A DNA stretch of 64,000 bases from Isoetes taiwanensis. Taxonomy: Eukaryota; Streptophyta; Lycopodiopsida; Isoetales; Isoetaceae. The notes under the pieces are model-generated. The model searched no databases. It was given only the letters and a program-made list of their open reading frames with translations, and had not been told where the DNA came from. The stretch lies in assembly GCA_021234155.1 (NCBI GenBank), contig JAJEKV010000013.1, positions 4,336,028 through 4,400,027 on the forward strand, written 5' to 3'. Below are positions 46,561 to 58,240 of the stretch, in pieces. The position numbers and the translations under genes are program-made. Each line of letters opens with the position of its first letter. The first letter of the stretch is position 1.

Positions 46561-47467
46561 GCGATCATATTCTTGAGAAAGAACAGCTCCAATAGCAAAC
46601 GCCGAGACATCTACATGAACGTGAAAGGGCTTGTCCCATTGAGGAGGAACAAGAACCGGTGCCTGAGTAAGCAAAAGCTTCAGCTGTTGGAAAGCAGCAT
46701 CCGCCTGGGAATTCCAAGCCCAGGTGGATTCGTCACCCGTGAGTTTATGAATGGGATCTGCAATGGCTGCTAGTCCAGGTATGAAGGTGGAGTAATAATT
46801 GACCTTACCCAGGAAAGAGCGTGTCTCCTTGATATTGGCTGGTGCTTGAGCCTTGAGCACACAACTGATTTTGGCAGGATCTGTGGTGATACCTGCTTTG
46901 CTGACAACATGGCCTAACAGAACACCAGAGGTGACGCAAAAGGTGCATTTCTCAGGATTGAGACTAATGCCGGACTCATCACATTTCTGGAAGACGAGTT
47001 CCAATTTATCCAAATGGTCAGCCATGGAACTGTAGGCAGTAGGCAGAGAAGTCATCTTGAAAAATTTGCAAGAAGGGATTTTCCTTCATGAAATCATGAA
47101 AAACTGAGAGCATGATGCGTTGAAACGTTGATGGAGAGTTTGATAATCCAAAAGGAACCACCTTGTAGGCAAAAGTGCCCCACGGGGTGGTGAAAGTAGT
47201 CTTGAGTTGATCAGATTCTTTGATTGAGATCTGATTGTAGCCAGAAAAACCATCCATGAAGGAGTACATCTCATGTCCAGCCACCTCTTCCAGAACCTGG
47301 TCTGTGAAGGGAAGTGGAAAATGATCACGCTCCGTGGCCTGATTGAGTTTCCGATAGTCCACACAGACGCGGATCTTACCATTGTGTTTGAGGGCAATGA
47401 CGATGGGGCTCACCCATTCAGAATGTTTGACCTCATAGATCAAACCCGCAAAGAAGGAGTTTGTCAA
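46552..47467 (-). pseudogene. Reverse transcriptase region of copy D (fossil)
   Basis: Minus strand, in two long open runs. RT blocks in order are KHSEWVSPIVIALKHNGKIR, VDYRKLNQATERDHFPLPF, MYSFMDGFSGYNQI, TTFTTPWGTFAYKVVPFGLS, the active-site block FLQIFQDDF, CDESGISLNPEKC, VLLGHVVS and LKAQAPANIKETRSFLGKVN. Order and spacing are typical of Ty3/gypsy RT. It is the best RT in the window for family comparison. Confidence 0.85.
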
Positions 47468-48129
47468 TTTCCGCCTTGACGCCGATCACGGTAATTAGGG
47501 TTGAGCCGTGCATCGCCGTTGCTAAACTGGTCGTGCATCGATTTGGTAGGAATGGTGAGTTCCCCAAGCTTTTGTTGATTCCCTCAAGATCTCTCAGAAA
47601 CTCCAGCTTAAAATGTGTTTGAATTTTGTGAACAGCTTTGACGCCCCTGCTTTACGATAAGGAGCGGAAGATTTGCAAAAAATGACGGGTTGATTGTTGC
47701 CCACGCCCACAATCTCGACTTCGAGTCCGGATATGGGGTATGACTTCAGTATCCCGGACAATGTGTGCGGAGGTTGGAGCATAACCGGATGCGTGGCACT
47801 TTGTGTGGTGAAAAGAGGGGTTGCTCGGTTTCATCCAAAGCCGGGCCGCTTCATGACAGGCGCGGTACATCAACAGGAGTTGCAGGAGGTTCCGTGATTC
47901 GAAAAGTGATCAACACGCTGGATTCGATTGCAAGGAGCCAGGTAAGGGTCAAGCAAAAGCAGCCCATACCTGGTCCCGATCAAGAGTCATTTCTCCCCAA
48001 GGATCAAAGATATTCGGGTAGGATGACAGAGGCGCACTCGCAGTGGAGCCCGAACTTGATAAATATTCTCGAGCTTCTTCGAATCCGTGGTCCGAGAGAG
48101 AGGGTTCCGCATGTTCAACGTAAAATGAT

Positions 48130-48500
48130 CCCCGCCTCGCTTGCAAGTCCATGGTGGTATTGAGATGACCATCGTTGATGACTAACCGGTCCGTGGCCCA
48201 AGAATGGATACTCTTTTGCCCGGCGGAGAAAAGGTCCGCCGACCAACATTTCATAGTCACGGATCTTCGCCAGCCTTTCCAAACTCCAAATTCCATGGGG
48301 AAACGGAGATCACCGATGTTGATGTGAAGAAGAGGTGTGACGCCTTTGAGGTCGCGTGATATGGCCATTAGCCAACTTGATGTCATATGGGGCACGAAAG
48401 AGTTGTGTGATGCCCATTTGTTTGGCGGAGTTTATCCGTGATGAGATTGACCGCGCTACCTCCATCTATTTGAACATGGTTGACTTGTCGATTACCCACC
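48130..48500 (-). pseudogene. Protease region of copy D (fossil)
   Basis: Minus strand. A VDNVQI-type entry to the active site near 48480 is followed by MAISRDLKGVTPLLHINIGD, FPMEFGVWK and the block with ATDRLVINDGHLNTTMDL. It corresponds to B 13080-13480. Confidence 0.7.
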
Positions 48501-48559
48501 GTGGCATGGACCGTGGGTGTAGAGGTAGCTACGACCCCAACTAAAACAGCTTGGGAGTG

Positions 48560-50776
48560 GTAACCTGGTCCTTGAGAGCAGGATGAGTTTCAAAATGGTT
48601 GCCAAGCTTAAGGGAATTTTGATCTTGGCTAGCTCCTCTTGGAGTTCTAGAGGCACATGAGAAAAAAAAAAGGATCCTGCTGGTTCCACCGGTGCCGGAG
48701 TGCGTGGTAGTGAAGCAAAGAACTTCTTTGAGTAAGTCAACCTCGGCAAAGCAATATTGGGATACGTCTGAGAGCGTGGAGGTTGAGATGTGGAAGGTGT
48801 ATCTTGTCGTTGTTGAGCTCTGGTGGTGGCATGAACATTTGCCAATGTGCGGCCTTCAGCAGCTTGCATGAGGTTCAAAATGCTTTGGCTTAACTTTTGG
48901 CATGACATGTGGCATGAGCTTCTCCAAGTCAGGTGCAAAGTGAACCTTTTTTTCGTCCTCATGAGGAATGGTGTCAACGGCAAAGGCCGGTTGCGTGCCA
49001 TTCGGAATAATGGTCAAGGGACGTGATGCCTTGGTCTGGCGTGAAACTAAACCAACCCAATTTGACGGCTGGACTGGAGGATTAAGTGCCTGAAAAATTT
49101 CCTCTTGTGCTTGTTGATCCAAATTGAGGTTGGTTTTGCTGGAGCTGGTTGATAGCGTGATTGCTGAGGCGCTCTTGGTGGCTTCTTAAGAACTGGTCTC
49201 GGGCCTTGTTTGCCATTAGCAATCCAGAGTTGGTAAGCCGTGAGGCGGACCGATGTGGTCTGATTCGCGCCAGGAAGCTGTACCTGAACTTGTGGAAGTT
49301 GAGGACACGCCGCGGGTGGTATGACCCCATTCTTGATGTGATAACACCGAGCTTTAGAAGGATCAAAAGGAGGACGTGGGTTGATCCCCCGTGGTTGCTC
49401 CTCCTGTCGATGATAGAGTTGAGCGGGTTGCACCCGAAGTGGCGGTGGCCGCCGATAGTGCGATTGTTGCCGAGGTGTGGTTTGCACTTGATAAACCATT
49501 TTGTTGCGGAATCGGTGTGGGATGAGTGCGCGAGTGCACTCTTCCGTGGCATGATTGCACATGTTGCATCGCTTGCAATGAGGCGGGCCATTGGTGGAGT
49601 TGCACTCATTTGCCAAATGGCCTTGGTATTTGCAAATATGGCACCAGATTTGATCGCTACTGTGGATTAGCGTGTTGAGGTGAACATCCGCTTGTGGAAC
49701 CATGACAGTGGAATGAACGGGAGCTCTTGAAGAGCCACGGAGGAAACATTGATCGAAAGTGATTGACAAAGGTCGATAGCCTGCTCCAAAGTCTTGGGAC
49801 GCAGTGGTATTCACCATGAGTCAAATAGCCGGAGGAAGTCCTTGGAGAAACCAGACCAAAACTGGCTCGTGTGGGGTACTCCTTGAGCTTACTTAGCGTA
49901 ATGTGAAGTCGATCCATAAAAAATCCCAGGCGACTCGTGGGCTCTTGTTGAAGTTCATTGAGTTGCTTGAGATGAAGTTGATCATCATCCGTGGTCCCAT
50001 AATGAGACGTAAAAGCGTTCTCATTTCCGACCGATCTTGTTTCCAATGGCTTTTGTTGGACATGAGCCATTGATGAGGAGAGCCACGCCAGGTGGTGGAA
50101 AAGATGTGGAATTTCAGTTGAGGTTGCGCATGACCATTTAGGACAGCTAGAGCCTCAAATTCTTCCATGTGGGCCTGAGCACTTTGGTCTAAGGGTTTGC
50201 CTTTCGTGTTGCCAAAGGTGGGATAAGTCGGTTCGTAGTCCGGAAAGGTAGATGTGAAAGTGCCGGGCTGGACAGAAAGATAGTGAGGATATTGAGGTTG
50301 AGTTGGATGTGGCATGGTGCCTGAAGGACCCTGATGAAGGGGTGACTGCGGTTGAGAAACGGAAGTAGCTGGAGCATTGGTTTTGAGATCTGTAAGGTTG
50401 TAAACAGGAAGGGCAGTGGGAAACGTAGGGAAAGGATATTCCTGGGTAGGCGCAAAGGAGACGTGTGGATATCCTTGCCCACCCGGGGGAGATGATGGTT
50501 GTGAAGGAAGAGGCGATGGCCCGAAGAATGATGGATGTAGGCATGTTCGGGGGTATGAAAGTACGGTTGAGAAGGTTGAGCCCGATAAGGGCCCCGATAG
50601 TGATGAGGGGACCGAGGTTGTGAGCAATGTTTGCACGCTTGGGGCGGGAACCTGGACGAGACAGACACGAGGGGTTGGTGGCGCCGACCGAGCCCTAGAC
50701 CAAGATGGCCTCCCTCTATGTCATAAGCAGATCCATACATGTCGCGAAACAGTTTCCCGACATGATGGCGCTCCAA
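48560..50776 (-). pseudogene. gag region of copy D (fossil)
   Basis: Minus strand. The N-terminal part is Pro/Ser/Tyr-rich with SYPRTCLHPSF and FAPTQEYPFPTFPTALPVYN. The gag core carries HAQPQLKFHIFSTT and TDDDQLHLKQLNELQQEP. Knuckle region: CHICKYQGHLANEC near 49620, a compact CNMCNHATEEC near 49560, and a Cys/His-poor remnant where copy B has CYHC. A Gln/Pro-rich tail follows. Gag coats element RNA in the particle. Broken. Confidence 0.75.
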
Positions 50777-50844
50777 GCGAGAGGCCGCTCGAGAAAGGAG
50801 TTCTTCCGGGCGTGAAATTTCTACGCATATGGCGCATGTAAGAA

Positions 50845-50876
50845 AGTAGGATGGAATCGCGCACCGGCGGCGCGGC
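50845..50876 (-). other. Primer-binding-site region of copy D (unassigned)
   Basis: The first bases inside the 5' LTR are GC-rich with GGTGCGCGATTCC on the minus strand. The priming tRNA is not identified. Confidence 0.3.
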
Positions 50877-51448
50877 TGTTTGGGGGTCCAGGTTCGGGAA
50901 CTCCCGAAGACAGCCCTCTGTGGAGGACCCGTGGATCTAACAGAGAGTCAGGGGGGACTATGTCACGCTGGGATTTGCAAGAAGAGAAGAAGAAGAAGAA
51001 AAAATGTAACAAATGAGAGGGAAATGATAAGCTTCCTTGATATCAATGATGAACATACATGAGCTCTCGCAATAGAGAGAGAAAACCCGAAAGGAGACAA
51101 GACTCAAAACTCATCTAGCCATCATATGCTAGCTCTACTCATATATATAGTACAATGGCCTTGGGCCCAATATAGACACTGACTGATCTCGGTGCCGACT
51201 CCTGGAAGGAGGCCTGATTTGCAGGAATGTTGGCGGTGCCTCTTTAAATGCCTAGAATCACGCTGACGCTGACACGGGCGGTGACGGGTCATCACTTGTT
51301 GACGGCCGCAGGCTTTGACTGCGTGGTCTGCTGCTTGGTCTTCTGCTGAGCCTTTGATGGCTGACCCGTGGCTGACTGAGGATCCTTGAGCTTGACCTGG
51401 TCTGTTGTATGCATGAATAGTCCTGTACCAGGAGGCACAGGACTAACA
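50877..51448 (-). repeat. 5' LTR of copy D
   Basis: 572 bp with plus-strand edges TGTTTGGGG and GACTAACA. CCTAG follows immediately. Confidence 0.9.
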
Positions 51449-53694
51449 CCTAGGTAGCATGTTTGAGACACCTTGGCATGTTGGAGCCTAGGTGGCATGT
51501 TGGAGCCACGTGGCATGTTAGAGCCACCTTGGCATGTTGGAGACTGCGTGGCATGTTTGAGCCACCTTGGCATGTTTGAGCCTAGGTGGCATGTTGGAGC
51601 CTAGATGGAATGTTTGAGCCACCTTGGCATGTTGGAGCCTAGGTAGCATGTTTGAGCCTAGGTGGCATGTTGGAGCCTAGATGGCATAGGTGGCATGTTG
51701 GAGCCTAGATGGCATGTTTGAGCTCCTTGGCATGTTTGAGCCACCTTGGCATGTTGGAGCCTAGGTGGCATGTTTGAGCCTAGGTGGCATGTTTGAGCCA
51801 CCTTAGCATGCTTGAGCCTAGGTGGCATGTTGGAGCCAACCTTGCATGTTGGAGCCAAGGTGGCATGTTTGAGCCATCATGGCATGTTTGAGCCATCATG
51901 GCATGTTTGAGCCTAGGTGGCGTGTTGGAGCCTGCGTGGCATGTTTGAGCCACCTTGGCATGTTTGAACCACCTTGGCATGTTTGAGCCTAGGTCGCATG
52001 TTGGAGCCTAGGTGGCACATTTGAGCCACCTTGGCATGTTGGAGCCTAGGTGGCATGTTGGAGCCTAGGTAGCATGTTTGAGACACCTTGGCATGTTGGA
52101 GCCTAGGTGGCATGTTTGAGCCACCTTGGCATGTTGGAGCCTACCTGGCATGTTGGAGACTGCGTGGCATGTTTGAGCCACCTTGGCATGTTTGAGCCTA
52201 GGTGGCATGTTGGAGCCTAGATGGCATGTTTGAGCCACCTTGGCATGTTGGAGCCTAGGTGGCATGTTTGAGCCTAGGTGGCATGTTGGAGCCTAGATGG
52301 CATGTTTGAGCTCCTTGGCATGTTTGAGCCACCTTGGCATGTTGGAGCCTAGGTGGCATGTTTGAGCCTAGGTGGCATGTTTGAGCCACCTTGGCATGCT
52401 TGAGCCTAGGTGGCATGTTGGAGCAAACCTTGGCATGTTGGAGCCAAGGTGGCATGTCGAGCCTTTTGTGGCATGTTTAAGCCACCTTGGGATGTTGGAG
52501 CCTAGGTGGCATGTTTGAGCCACCTTGGCATGTTGGAGCCTAGGTGGCGTGTTTGAGATAGTTTGGCATGTTGGAGCCTAGGTGGCCTTGGAGGCCACGG
52601 GGCATGTTTGAGCCACCTTGGCATGTTTGAGCCACCTTGGCATGTTTAAGCCTAGGTGGCATGTTGGAGCCTAGATGGCATGTTTGAGCCACCTTGGCAT
52701 ATTGGAGGTGGCATGTTTGAGCCACCTTGGTGTGTTGGAGCATAGGTGGCATGTTGGAGCCCACGTGGCATGTTTGAGCCTAGGTGGCATGTTGGAGCCT
52801 AGGTGGCATGTTGGAGCTCGGTGGCATGTTTGAGCCACCTTGACATGTTTCAGTGTAGATGGCATGTTGGAGCCCGCGTGGCATGTTTGAGCCACCTTGG
52901 CATGTTTGAACCACCTTGGCATGTTTGAGCCTAGGTGGCATGTTGGAGCCTAGGTGGCACATTTGAGCCACCTTGGCATGTTGGAGCCAAGGTGACATGT
53001 TGTGAGCCACCTTGGCTTGTTGGAGCCTAGGTGGCATGTTTGAGCCACATTGGCATGTTGGAGCCTAGGTGGCATGTTGGAGCCCGCGTGGCATATTTGA
53101 GCCACCTTGGCATGTTGGAGCCTAGGTGGCATGTTGGAGCACGCGTGGCACATTTGCGCCACCATGGCATGTTGGAGCCAAGGTGGCATGTTGTGAGCCA
53201 CCTTGGCCGGTTGGAGCCTAGGTGGCATGTTTGAGCCACCTTGGCATGTTTGAGCCACATTGGCATGTTGGAGCATAGGTGGCATGTTGGAGCCAGCGTG
53301 GCATATTTGAGCCACATTGGCATGTTGGAGCCTAGGTGGCATGTTTGAGCCACCTTGGCTTGTTGGAGCCTAGGTGGCATGTTGGAGCCAGTGTGGCACG
53401 TTTGAGCTACCTTGGCATGTTTGAGCCTAGGTGGCATGTTGGAGCCTCTGTGACATGTTTGAGCCACCTTGGCATGTTGGAGCCTAGGTGGCATGTTGGA
53501 GCCCACGTGGCATGTTAGAGCCCACGTGGCATGTTTCAGCCACCTTGGCATGTTGGAGTCTAGGTTGCATGTTGGAGCCCACGTGGCATGTTTGAGCCAC
53601 CGTGGCATGTTGGGGCCCACGTGGCATATTTGAGCCACCTTGGCATGTTGCAGCCCACGTGCCATGTTATTAGATTGAGTGTGGCATATTTGAG
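51449..53694. repeat. 19-bp minisatellite, right arm
   Basis: About 118 units of the same 19-bp repeat as the left arm. A higher-order period of about 0.6 kb is visible: the phrase GAGCTCCTTGGCATG occurs at 51719 and 52307, and AGCATGTTTGAGACACC at 51456 and 52071. The sequence at 52035-52090 equals the joined left and right flanks of copy D, which serves as an uninterrupted reference site. Confidence 0.9.
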
Positions 53695-54215
53695 TCCTTC
53701 AAGAAATGCCTATATGATGCCAAACCAGTGTCTATCTTTGGTTCTTCGTATCATTGTGTCTTCTACAAGTTGGTAAGTGATGGATGTCTTCAAGTTTCAC
53801 GCTCTACAAGCTCACACACACACATGTATGAAGTCAAATCATAGTGAGTGTGTCAAGCATTGCATACATCACTTCTATCCCGCCATTTTGTGGCAGTAAT
53901 GGCATGTGGAGAACTTGGTCATACATGCATTCTTAGAAAACCATAAAAAACCACACCTCAAAAAAACACTACCTTAAAAAACAACACCTTGAAAAAAAAC
54001 ATCCCTTCAAAAAACTATACCACTCGAGAAAACAACACATCCTTAAAATAGAAACTACACCTTCTTAAGAAACCACACATTCTTAGAAAAAAAAAACTAC
54101 GGCTCCCTAGGAAAAACTACAACACATCCATGAAAAACCACACCTCCATATAATTACGTGTAGGTTTTTTTTCAAATCTTCAAAAAAACAATCCGTGTTT
54201 TGTTTTTACTGTTGT
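53695..54215. other. A/C-rich degenerate DNA
   Basis: From about 53930 to 54150 the plus strand is a degenerate string of A-runs and CACACC words (AAAAACCACACCTT-like). A short CA run lies at 53812. No gene is seen. Confidence 0.5.
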
Positions 54216-54219
54216 TTTC

Positions 54220-55080
54220 AACCGTGGACCAAATGTTGGGGTGAGTGTGTGACGTGAAGATGACATGAGAACCATCTTAGTTTTAACCAAATTGACACAC
54301 ATTCTATTGGCCTGGCAGAAAGTATCTAGGATATCCAAATGCTACTGCATATCAGCTGGAGTGTAAGCTAAGAGATCCATATTGTCGGCGTATATGAGCT
54401 TTGAATGATATATTGCGCCCCTCCGCCCCATGCTGAACAAGCCAACCCTCATCATATACAGGCCAGAAGAGAGTGGCATCCTTAGCGGACCTCAACACTA
54501 TTGTCGATAAGTTAGCCTCACAGTGACATTCAGGCTTAGCATGATTTGTACAACCGGTATATACTGCATTCTGCAACTCCAAAACGACTCCTAACTGCAT
54601 CTATCTCTACCACAGATCTCCCGTATATATCATGTCAAAAGCCTTCACAAAGTCGACAAAAGAAGCAATACAGGTCCTGTTGGTGATTTGTGCTATCTCC
54701 TATCAAGGCCTACAATAAACTATAATTAATGGTGGAGTATCGAGGCCTAAACCCTGTCTGCGTCTCGAATCTCTGATGCCTCTACCCATCAATTTCTGCT
54801 CCATAATGCAAGCCAACAGTTTTGCAAATAGCGTGCTGCCCATGATCATGATGTAATGGCTGGGCAGTGAGGATCTCCTATCTTATAGGTGGAAACCACT
54901 ATGCTATTGCTCTACCGTGGGGGAAAGCCTTCCTGAAGCGCCTTATTAAACATCCCAGTTAGGAGGGAGACCATATATGGCCCTGCCCACTTGAGTAGTT
55001 ATGCTTGCATGCCATCTAAAGTCTAAGCATTGCCATTGGTGAGATGTTGGAAGCCCTAAGTAGCTGGGGTTATCTTAGTT
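54220..55080 (-). mobile_element. LINE RT fragment, same family as the LINE at 26698
   Basis: The minus strand carries an RT fragment: LLKWAGPYMVSLLTGMFNKA, then QEGFPP, FVDFVKAFDM-like, and the active-site region reading YADNMDLLAYTPADMQ, followed by HLDILDTFCQANRM and VKTKMVLMSSSRH. The phrase DLLAYTP.DMQ matches the larger LINE (DLLAYTPPDMQ). It is truncated at both ends and has many stops and frame changes. Confidence 0.7.
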
Positions 55081-55774
55081 CCCCACCTCTTTTAAAAGGG
55101 ATATGTCATGTGCATGCAAGGCGTCAGCAAAAATACCTTCTATATGGCTTAGAAATTTTCAAAGGAAATAAAAATAAATAAAAACCCTTGCTGCCACGTA
55201 TTGTACAAAACTACCGAAAAAACCCTTCTATATATGATGTATATGTATGGGTCGAGCAAAAAAAAACCCTTTCGGCTTGATGGAAGTAATCTTTCTAGAT
55301 CTATGCTTTATCAAATCAGTCCTTGTTCTTGTCGCTCTTTTTGGAAGAGATTCCTAAAAGAATAAATTTTTGTTACACAATTGCGAAACCTTCCTACAAT
55401 GTCGTTACAATTTTCTCATCACTATCCACGTGGCTATAATCAACAAGGTTGCAAGACAGTGACCTGTCATCCTCTACAAGCTTTCTCTTAAGAATTTTCC
55501 ACATATGCTCCTGTTTGGTAGCAAGAAAGAATAATTCAAATGAAGCTTGAAATTCAGTAAGATAATTTAGCACACTGCACTTTTTAGCAAATTAGCCCTG
55601 TCATAGGACTGATTTGCTAAAGTAGGAAATGTAATCTAAAGTACTCTATTAGCAACATAATATAATGGCATGATAATTGTATATCCATGAAAATTTGCAG
55701 ACTAATGTTCTTAGACAATACTGGTCATGGTCTAGAAGCCACATTCTCCATAACTGTTATGGCACAAAAGCTCG
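55081..55774. other. AT-rich DNA, nothing recognised
   Basis: Short poly-A and AAAACCCTT words, no coding signal. Confidence 0.4.
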
Positions 55775-56010
55775 TGGATGTGGCTCAAAGGAGAATTTCT
55801 TTGAAAGAGTCAAAGCTACGAAGGAGCAAGAATTATAGGCCATGTATAAATATTTGACAGATGTAGCCAGATTATGATGGTAAGGTCGAAAAAAATTATT
55901 GACCCAAATAAAAACATGGGGAGATTTTAGAAAAGTATTTGAATCACACAACTTGCAGCAAATTATTATCTTGATGTTAAAAGACAGTGCCTGGGTAAAG
56001 GACGTGAAAC
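55775..56010 (+). pseudogene. Old gag relic, same family as the element at 59608
   Basis: About 235 bp resembling the gag of the gag-only element (60600-60815): shared words include GAGTCAAAGCTACG, GGTCGAAAAA, TTATTG.C.CAAATAAAA and AAAAGACA. It is clearly more diverged than the two LTRs of the younger element, so it is an older copy. No LTR is seen beside it. Broken. Confidence 0.7.
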
Positions 56011-56079
56011 AGAGGTACAATCCACAATGCACAGACAGGAATAAACCCCTAGTGGATAAGCCGACTCAACTAGGCAAGA

Positions 56080-57560
56080 ACACTCGTATATGTATAAGAA
56101 CATTGTAAATATGTCTGCCAATTATCTTTTTCTTATCGTCATCCAGAGCCGAGAAACAATAAGCTTGGGTAATCTCGTGTTGAGTACGATTAAGAAGATG
56201 TTGATCAGAAATGTCTGGTCCTTGAAAAATACACAAGCATCACCTCTGCCAAATAGACCACAAAATCCAACTAGAAGCAAGATGAAAAGCCCGCTTATGC
56301 AACATAAGAGATCTCTTGGCTGGAGTGAAACACTAAAAAGAATGAAGAATTGTGCTAAAAAAAGACATAATTATGCGATAGCACAAGAAGAAGTAATATT
56401 CAAGAGTTTCAACAAGTTGGCCATATAGAGGACAAAGGTATGAGATTCTAGGGTTCATCTTGTAAACCAGGACATTCACTCGAACACATCTATAGGGAAC
56501 TTGCCATCGCAACACTAACACTTTAGAGTGGAGCAATTTATTCCACGTCCACATCCAAATGCTTTTTCACTGTGGTTGAGGAAGCTGAGATGCGCATCTG
56601 GGATGGGGGGGAGAGGCTCACAATCCAGAAGCCACCTATACATGAAAGAAATAAACTTCTCTGGCTTAACATGTGCATCACATGTCCAAAAAGATATATT
56701 AGCCTATGGTTGGTGCATAATTGTAGCAATAAATCAGCTACAATTTATCAATCCCACCTGTACAACGGTTGCTGCATAATTACTAACAATAAATTGGTCG
56801 ACGCATTCCATATTTGTCAATCCTACGTGTACACTAAAAATCTCATCTGAAAAGCCTCCCATGACAAAAGACGACCAGAGTCACACTAGGCTGCAACTGT
56901 AAAACCAAGCTACTGTCAATGTTATTGGCTCTTTGAATGTACAAGTGCACCTAAAGGCTATGTCATCAGCGTGACATTGACACTGAAGCAGCAATTTGAG
57001 GATTAAATATGGAATAACGAACTAACCACATCCTAGGAAGCAAGAAATCTTTTAGGAATGGGGAAGCATTTGGATACTGATGTAGTGCGTATAACAAAGC
57101 CCATGGTAAATTAGACTTGATAGTTGTCTCAGAAAGGGGGGGCACCGCAGAAGTGACTAGTGTACCAACCTTAAACCAGATGAATCATTTTCATAAAGCA
57201 GGAGTCTCCAAATGAACTTGAGATCATGACCTGACTTTGAAGATGGAAGTCCAACATTCCAAGGCCACTAGCTGCCTTAGGTTTAACACACTTAGCCCAT
57301 GTACTTTAACAACAACGTCTTCTGCTATACCACCTCAAATAAAATTCCTGACTGTGCACACAATCTTTTCATCTCACATTGAGTTGCTAGAAAGACAGAT
57401 GCCATATAGACATGGGTGTTGCCAAGGATAGCAGACAGAGATAACTTAACCACCTATCACCAGACAAAAATTTCTCTAGATTGCATTAGTGATCTCATCC
57501 CAAGCACTTGAGGCAGAAATATGCACCTCCATAGGAATGCCCAAAAATCTTGTGGGTTGA
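56080..57560 (-). mobile_element. L1-like LINE, C-terminal half
   Basis: Minus strand. Blocks in order are GLPHGQPTRFLGIP, then a W..I..AI segment, VRNFI-GGI, LVALECW/GLGMLDFHLQSQ, and a zinc-finger-RVT-like end with MWTWNKLLHSKVLVLRWQVP and YLCPLYGQLVETLEYYFFLC. These are the regions after the RT core in plant L1-like ORF2. Several frame changes and stops. Confidence 0.65.
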
Positions 57561-57589
57561 CCATGAGGAAGTCCCCTTTAGGGGTAGTC

Positions 57590-58240
57590 AAGAATGCATG
57601 AAGGAACAACTTTATCCAATGTCCATAAAGCAATGCAGTTTCTCCAGTCTACAAGAACCTTAGAGGCCAAGAAGCATGATAAGTGTCCTGGCTTTGACGG
57701 CTTTTCCATTGAGTTCTTTCAAACCTGCTGGACTTGGCTCGAGAACGATGCCTATGATGCTTTTTGTAACTTACAACTTTCAGGAAGTTTGGATAAGATC
57801 CACACACTGGGTGCATCTCCCTCATTCCAAAGTGCAAAGAGCATAAGTCCATTTCTACTTGGCGTCCCATCACGTTGCTTTCATCTACCTACAAAATCTT
57901 TGCTAAAGTCTTGGCTGATAAGGTATGCAACATCTTAGCTGCCTATTTCTTTGACATAGCCTGCCTTTCTCCCTCGCCGATGCATTTTGAACAATGTTTC
58001 GGTGCTCACAAGGGCATGTATTGGGCTCGCTTAGATGGTCATCAAGTGATATTTCTCAAACTAGACTTTGCTAAAGTTCTAATTGTCAATTGGCTTTCAC
58101 GCAATAATGCCTACTCGAGAACATATCCTGCACTTAATGATTTAGTTCTCCTATATACTGTTCATAGCCTTTTAGAAAGGTTCCGCCTTTGGCTTGAATT
58201 GGGTTCTTCCATTTCTCTTGTTTGGGTTAGTAGGTAGTCC
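57590..58240 (+). mobile_element. L1-like LINE, RT N-terminal part, inverted
   Basis: Plus strand. It reads KKHDKCPGFDGFSIEFFQTC, then the ISLIPK region, STWRPITLLSSTYKIFAKVL and LKLDFAKVL. These are the first blocks of an L1-type RT (GPDGF, RPISL, DFxKA). It lies back to back with the C-terminal half at 56080-57560 in the opposite orientation. The active-site block between the halves is missing. Confidence 0.7.

Larger units (their letters stand above)
40501..51448 (-). mobile_element. Ty3/gypsy element, copy D, both LTRs present
   Basis: 10948-bp minus-strand element with a 5' LTR (50877-51448), gag, protease, RT, RNase H, integrase, the spacer with antisense promoter, the 3' extra region, a polypurine tract and a 3' LTR (40501-41090). 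It is flanked by CCTAG at 40496-40500 and 51449-51453, a 5-bp target duplication inside the 19-bp minisatellite. The two LTRs share subtype variants not seen in copies A to C (for example CATCATATGCTAGC near the TATA box), so they belong together. It is structurally complete but broken, with roughly ten to twenty breaks. It is younger than the minisatellite. Confidence 0.9.

Noticed and set aside
53027-53665. Long minus-strand frame (212 codons) coding for a 19-residue repeat protein, and similar frames across both minisatellite arms
   Set aside because: A 19-bp unit without stops read in threes gives a 19-residue repeat automatically in several frames. Units vary without regard to codons and there are no start or promoter signals.
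54220-55080. Host gene on the minus strand
   Set aside because: The only coherent blocks are reverse transcriptase motifs shared with the LINE at 26698.
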